DNA from: Asterias amurensis
Taxonomy: Eukaryota > Echinodermata > Asteroidea > Forcipulatida > Asteriidae
Direction: 5' to 3'
DNA length: 64,000 nt
Assembly: GCF_032118995.1 (NCBI RefSeq)
Contig: NC_092650.1
Coordinates: forward strand, 15,704,501 to 15,768,500
In this document: piece by piece, positions 58,025-64,000 of the stretch
How the letters are laid out: every line of letters begins with the position of its first letter
Position numbering within the stretch: the stretch's first letter is position 1
Program-made: the position numbers and the translations under genes
The notes under the pieces: model-generated
Databases searched by the model: none
What the model was told of the DNA's origin: nothing
What the model saw: the letters and a program-made list of their open reading frames with translations, nothing else

Positions 58025-60081
58025 ATGCAGTTTGCATGCAGCGGGTATTGGGTTGTGGACGATCAAACGGCACGTGTTAATTGTAGGATCGGATCCCCTC
58101 AGGAAATTCGTGACGCTGTGACCCAATATCGCCGTTCATTAGCCCGGAGTCCCCCGTGCTTGCTGGCTGCCTTTTACGGTGAGTTAAATCTATTGAAATG
58201 TTGTATTGAACAAACACTTAGTTAATAATCAGTTGAATTGTACTCGTTGCAATTTTGGTCGTCATTTGTGGTATTTACGAGTGCAATAATGTGGACATAG
58301 ATTTACCAGAATGTTCGTGATGAAATAACTCACGTCGAACAGCCTCCATGGTGAACAAGTATATCGTTAACCGTGTACTGTATGGCATGGAGAGTGATTT
58401 GGAAAAACCTCGTGTTTTTACTACGTTTACGTTTACGTTGATAACTCTGCAGACGTCTTTTAAGCGAGGACGTTAGACCAAGCGTGCTTAGATCAGACCA
58501 TGGTGGAATAAATCAGACCATGGAGGTAGGATTATTAGCAATCCTACCTCCTGGGTCCATGATCAGACACATGCTCCATGTCTACGTCCATGCTCCATGG
58601 AAAAACAAAATTGAAGAAACTGATTACTGAACATCGATTGATGCCCTCCATGATTTCACCCTATGTTATGTGTTTCCCCCACCATATGTATTGAGAATAC
58701 AGTACTGTGAGTACAGTACTAGCTATAAACATCCTACTTCTAGAAACACAGAGGAGCCTTATAGTTTCTAGAAGTACCATCCGTAGAGGTAGAATTTTTT
58801 CCTCCATGAACCATCTACAATTAACATTATTTGCCTACACACTGTCTGTCCCAGCAAGAAACAGTGGGAAGCTACCATTTACGATCGGTCCTACTACTTG
58901 CCGTCAACTCGCCGACTTGCCGTCAAGTCAACTCATTCTCGTGCCGTCAACTCGCTGTCAACTCATTCTCGTGCAGTCAACTCATTAAACTTACATGACA
59001 AAATCTATAAAAGGGGCACGGAAGTGTTAAGTTTGGGCTAAATTACATATTTCTCATGGTTTTAGGTAAAAATTCATTCACGACTTTGTGTTGATAAAAA
59101 AAAAAGTACCAATCATTGACATCTTAGGCCAAGACTAATCAATGTGAAAAAGCAAGATGGCGGCCGCGGTTTTGCTGCTTCGAGATAATTTTGTCGCGAG
59201 AAAAAACTCAATTTTTATTCCAAAATATGACCTACAACTTCTGCGAATTTTCTTTGAGCTGATACTCTACAATTCTATGCTTCTTCTGTGGATTTTAAAT
59301 GTATATTGGAGGAGTTGACGGCGAGTTGATGGCGCAAGTGAGTTGACGGCAAGTAGTAGGACCCTTTGTGATTATTTATTTTGTGTGGTATTAATTTGTC
59401 CGTATTTGTGGAGATTGTTGCTTGAATTGTATAAAAAGTTGTAAACTTGCCCTGCTGTGTTTTTGTGTGTGATCTTTAAAAGTTGCTCTCCTCTAAACTA
59501 GGGGAGTCTAGTCTATATTATGCCTTTACCAACTATGTTTACGTATAGAGCATTGAACCGTTATTTTTTAGCTAACTTTAGAAATGTGATATCAATGGAT
59601 TTAGATGTTAGTTTTTTTCACACGGGAATGTGCCAATAAGAAATTATGTAAATTACTTTTCTACCACACCTATAAAAACTGACTTTCAGTCAGTTGATAA
59701 TTAGTTATTTTGACCGATTTTCTTTTGACCCACCACCCAAAGTGTTAAAATATTTAGGCCTAAACGTTGACTAATCTGAATTACCCTTTTAAGGACTCAA
59801 CTTTTAGAGAATGAATGCATACAACAAAGATGCTTGCAAAGGGATATTGTGTGGAAGTGGGAGAGTGCCAGATTAAATAATAATTAATAAGACTTTTTAA
59901 ATGCGCACATATCCACTTTGCTGGGTGTTCAAGTCGCACTGGCATTAATGTTCTTTTAAAACTAAGTACACATTTATCATGTTTTTATTACATGCTTTTT
60001 CCTGCATCAGGAAATCCACTAGACAAGGCTTGCTACTCAAAATTTTCGCCAGAAGAGAAATTGTTACGAGACGGAATCTGA
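58025..60081 (+). CDS. Small two-exon protein gene, 74 aa, unrecognised
   Basis: Exon 1 runs 58025-58178 and ends at a strong donor (ACG|GTGAGT). Exon 2 starts after TTTTTCCTGCATCAG at 60011 and ends at TGA 60079-60081. The phases match exactly (1 nt + 2 nt), giving 225 nt. The peptide includes VNCRIGSPQEIRDAVTQYRR, then SLARSPPCLLAAFYGNPLDK and the C-terminus SPEEKLLRDGI. The middle is well ordered and charged, unlike a chance frame. A polyadenylation signal AATAAA follows at 60360-60365. The DNA upstream of the start is locally GC richer, as at a promoter. I do not recognise the family. An in-frame splice into a plausible tail makes it better supported than the other unknown frames here. 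Confidence 0.5.
58526..58556. repeat. Short hairpin
   Basis: GGAGGTAGGATT, a short loop, then AATCCTACCTCC. It lies in the intron of the 58-kb gene. Confidence 0.75.
58887..59363. mobile_element. Family K foldback element
   Basis: Ends GGTCCTACTACTTGCCGTCA and TGACGGCAAGTAGTAGGACC are exact inverted repeats, about 480 bp apart. Left side has extra internal repeats of GCCGTCAACTC. Inside the intron of the 58-kb gene. Confidence 0.9.
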
Positions 60082-60385
60082 AATGAATGAGTAAAAATTG
60101 TCAACTCAATTTTGACCACTGCCTTCATTTGAGCAAGCAGGTTAAGAGAAGATTAATGTCATTCAGTCCTGAGTGATACTTTATGGAGGCAACAAATGCG
60201 ATTTCCTCCATGCACCCTCTAGTCCTTGCCTCGGTGCCCTTGAATTGCAGTAAAAAATTCTCATTGTTTAGGGTGCTTTTAGGGTGCCCAAGAACGAAGT
60301 AATACTCACCAATGGTAGCCAATTCAAGGGTATGACAGGAAATATCGAAACATAGAATTAATAAAAAATATATTGTTCATGACTT

Positions 60386-60664
60386 TTAAAGGCAGTGGAC
60401 ATTATTGGTAATTACTCAAAATAATTATTAGCACGAAACCTTAAGTTTTCGAGACCTCAAGTTTAGAACTTGAGGTCTCGAAATCAACCATGTCATATTG
60501 CACGGAACTTTGTGTGACAAGGGTGTTTTTTCTTTCATTATTATCTCGCAACTTCGACGACCATTTGAGCTCAAATTTTCACAGGTTTGTTATTTCATTC
60601 ATGTTGAGATACACCAAGTGAGAAAACTGGTCTTTGACAATTACCAATAGTGTCCACTGTCTTT
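60386..60664 (+). mobile_element. Family A foldback element (shortened)
   Basis: TTAAAGGCAGTGGACATTAT ... AATAGTGTCCACTGTCTTTT; a block next to the left end is deleted relative to other copies. Confidence 0.9.
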
Positions 60665-61060
60665 TACTGTCATTGTTAACTGTACTGTCTGATGTTTTGT
60701 TGTCAATATGTTAGTTTTTTATTACGGAGATCAACTGATGGCAAAGACAAAATAAATAAAAGCTGGTGAAAAAACTATTGAGGTTTGAACGAAAATTTGG
60801 AACGAAAATGAAGCTCTGAACATAATGTTGTTTTAGAATACTGCACAATTACAGTACATTTATTGCATGAATCCACTGTGTGAATGCCTTTTGTGCTCAA
60901 TGTCAACACTTTTAATTCACTCTTGATTCTACCGTGGGGGTTGAAATGATTCTACTGAACATTGAGCTTAATGTCTGAAAGCCTTGTGCATGCCCTCCTA
61001 ACCAACCCTGACCCCCCATGCACAAATTCCAACCTGCAATTGTACTTGAATAAGGCAATC

Positions 61061-61549
61061 GATGTGTGGTGAAGAGGTTTTCAACTAGTGGTTTAGTCCC
61101 AACGAGGCATGGTTCTTGATAGTTTTACCGAGGCGGAAGTCGAAGTAAATTATCAAGAACCAAGCCACGGCGGGTTTAAACCACTTGTTGAAAACCGATT
61201 CAACACACTTTGATTTCCATTCATAAATACCTTTCGGTCAAAAATCATCAACACTTTTGGTCAAAAAGTAAAATAAATGCACAAATTATAATTATTCAAT
61301 GTTTTCTTTTAACACAACACCCCTCAAGCTATGAATGGTAAGGCCCTCCGCCGCTCTCGCGTAAAGAACTCCTTCTAAGGGAATGCTGTGGGCGTCGCGC
61401 GTATCGCGTGATGTGGCACAACTGTTTCAGCCGTTGCTCTCGACCAATTGGAATGAAGAAACTGTCTTATAAGCATAGTTGCAAGTTTGCGTGTCACGCC
61501 CATGTTTCAACACTTTTTACTGGTCATAAACCAAGGTTTATACACACCT
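61061..61549 (-). mobile_element. Family G element, copy 2 (inverted)
   Basis: Inverse of 21978-22455 over its length, including the ends GTGGTGAAGAGGTTTTCAAC and CATAAACCAAGGTTTATACA. Confidence 0.8.
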
Positions 61550-62284
61550 ACAAAGTAGGCCTACATGTAGAGGCCTACATTTTAAACTGCCAGGGACATT
61601 TCTGGGACAAGTGTTGAAGGGAGGGTAGGGTTTGACATTAATTTTCCCTACATTTGTACGTAAGTACTCCCCAAATATGGTCCACTTGACAATTCACCAC
61701 TTGCAACACTTGAGGATCAGTCAAATTTGTATCCCTAAATTAATTGTACCGATTCTGTTTGTGTGTGTGTGTGTCGATTTTAAAAGCACTCTATTGAACA
61801 AAATATTCAACAGTTTGATCAGGGCTAAATAAAGTTGAAATCCCTGTGATCTTGATGAATATGATTTTACCTCGAATTCAAGCCCTTGCTCGCGCAACAA
61901 AAAACATAATACAGTAAGTGCCTTCAAACAAATTGCACAAACTGAAATTCCTTTAAAAAAAAACTTGGATATGCGGCTGTCACAAGGTTTAGATTCTACT
62001 ATTTCTAAGCCTGTGTGATCACGTTTTTGTGTTATTAAACAAAACCTTCCTGAGACAGCCGATCACTCTTTTGTGACAATTTGAGCAAATGATACATTGT
62101 ACACTATAATGACCCTTTGATATTTCACCAAGAATAATTTATAAAAGGGTGACCGTGTCGGTTGGATATTCTCTGTACATAGACACATGTCTGTCAAAAG
62201 TACATTGTCCCTTGCCCTTGACCGGGTAGTTTATGGTCACAGTGAACATTCTAAGGGGTCAGGACAACCAATTCAAAAAATCAA

Positions 62285-62606
62285 TTAAAGGCAGTTGACA
62301 CTCGGTAATTACTCAAAATAATTATTAGCATAAAACCTTTCTTTTGTCATTGTGAGAAACGGCTTCCTGTTTTCATGAATTTGATTTCGAGACCTTAGAA
62401 ATCAGAGTTAGAACTTGAGGTCTCGAAATCAACTATCTTAACGCACACAACTTCGTGTGACAAGGGTGTTTTTTCTTTTATTATCTCGCAAGTTTGATGG
62501 CCGATTGAGCTAAAATTTGCAAAGGTTTTTTATTGTTGCATATGTTGAGATACAACAACTGTGAAGGCTAGTATTTGACAATTACCAATAGTGTCCACTG
62601 CACTAA
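62285..62606 (+). mobile_element. Family A foldback element (shortened)
   Basis: TTAAAGGCAGTTGACACTCG ... AATAGTGTCCACTGCACTAA, with an internal deletion near 62345. Confidence 0.9.
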
Positions 62607-62879
62607 AAGATATAGAGCAATGTTGTGATCATACTACGATCATATTTTGTAGGGGTCTCAGTACAACCAGTTTTGCTCACAGCCATAGGAAAACAACTGG
62701 ACGGTGATCTAGACCATGTGGAATGAAAATAAAACCTTCCATCAAACCCCCAAACCTCTTAATTAAAATCATGACATTATGTGTCTGTTTGTTTAAAAGA
62801 ATAGGATCTTACATGTACATTGGGTTTTTTTCAGCGTAACTTGCTGATTTATCGGCCAAACTGGAACTCTGTTTCTCTT

Positions 62880-62990
62880 TTGTTTTTTTCTCTTTTTTTT
62901 TTACTGTGCCTTGATCGCCTTACATAATGTGTGCATTATACAAGTCTTTAATTATTATTATTATTTTATTAATATCATTTACCTATGAAT
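62880..62990 (+). repeat. Retroelement-type 3' tail
   Basis: TACATAATGTGTGCATTATA followed by (ATT)n, like the tails at 5850 and 33720. Confidence 0.4.
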
Positions 62991-64000
62991 GAATTAATAT
63001 TATTATTAAAGTAGCAGGTCTGCCAAGTTTCAGTATATTTCAGTGTCTGCTTGTTTGAAAGAAAAAGAAAAACAAAACAAAAAACATTCACAATTCTGTC
63101 CCACTGAGCACTGTAAAAGAACCCTGGATGACTTGCAAAAAATAGTAACCTTGCTGGCGCGATGGCCAACAAAGGGCGAAGCGAAGAATCACTTTTGGTA
63201 CCATAAGCAAATAAAGTACATAAAGCATGCAACACACTATACAAGGCTTCGTTTAGTGCCTAGCTTGGCTTGCAACTTCGGTAAAGAGTTTATAAAATCC
63301 TTGTCATTATCAGAGTTTTTTGGGGGATTATCTTTTATTTACCATCTGATCTGAATAAATACCCTTTGAACTGCCGCAGAAAGTAACATTTTATCTTCAA
63401 ACCCTAACCATCCCCAACCCATCATAATCTTATTTTCTTGATACTGTGTTCCTGAAGCCAAGGCAGTTTTTTTTCTTAGGGCAACTTTTTGAGGGACATT
63501 AAAAAAAAACATTTACTGGAACTTTTCAAAGGGCACCAAGACACTGACCATGGGGCATGGAGGCAATCAGCACCCAGGCCTTCACAAATCAAAGGGTACT
63601 GCTTTTATGTGGGATTTGCAAACCACCATACATGCAATAACTTAGAATCCAACAGTTTGGGTAGAATTTTCTGTGGAGTGAGGAAGAATCTTAGTAAATC
63701 ACTTTAAAAAAAGAATTGTATAATTAAACTGGACTTCAATCTAGGTACATGTATGCTACACTCTAAATGGAACTGATTTACATTTAATCCAAAGGATTGT
63801 AATTAGGAACCAATTCATTTTTACAATTAAAATAAAATCTTTTGAGATTTTAATTTTAAATGCTTCGGATCAATGTTAGTAAATCTTTAAATGGATTGGT
63901 CACTAACTACAATCCTTTGGATAAACTTTTAAATCCCTCCAATTAAGAGTGTTGTCCTTCATCTGTCATTTTTTTTTTGTCTGGTCCATACAGTCAACAA
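62991..64000. other. Window end, no gene recognised
   Basis: Contains a GGCACC-type dispersed repeat at about 63520-63570 and inverted TACAATCCTTTGGAT-like blocks at 63790-63930. No supported coding sequence. Confidence 0.4.

Overview
This is eukaryotic nuclear DNA from an animal: AT-rich, with GT-AG introns, many small transposon-like repeats and TTAGGG-type hexamers. Two housekeeping genes can be read exon by exon, and both look like invertebrate orthologues of human genes. The dense inverted-repeat elements, tRNA-derived SINEs and Penelope-like fragments suggest a marine invertebrate deuterostome, probably an echinoderm and perhaps a sea star. The species assignment is inference from repeat style, not proof.

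Layout. 1-7700: intergenic DNA with a 60-bp minisatellite, a CR1/L2-type LINE tail, several foldback elements and a SINE. 7771-14890, minus strand: a complete nine-coding-exon TBC1D20 gene (411 aa), an ER-anchored RAB1 GTPase-activating protein, with a likely upstream 5'UTR exon ending at 15759. 18393-20989, minus strand: a complete four-exon roadblock-type dynein light chain gene (DYNLRB, 96 aa). 21400-23400: a GTCGCCCC minisatellite and two foldback elements.

23667-49102, plus strand: a weaker transcription unit with three phase-compatible coding exons (74 aa, no recognised family) and possible further 3' exons. Its roughly 21-kb intron holds most of the accessory DNA: Penelope-like fragments joined head to head around telomere-like repeats (25.6-26.8, 31.7-32.35 and 41.5-42.5 kb), a decayed RTE-like LINE (30.5-31.4 kb), 40-bp and 36-bp minisatellites, and a tandem array of about 1.1-kb units, each carrying a SINE (35.5-39.75 kb). 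49.1-51.4 kb is a second tandem array made of decayed foldback units. 58025-60081, plus strand: a small two-exon gene (74 aa, unrecognised). The rest is intergenic repeats.

The most striking general feature is a set of non-autonomous inverted-repeat families whose copies sit between TTAA tetranucleotides, as expected of piggyBac-type transposition. They have inserted into SINEs, other foldback elements and tandem units. Nearly all long open frames outside the named genes lie in tandem repeats or foldback elements and are not genes.
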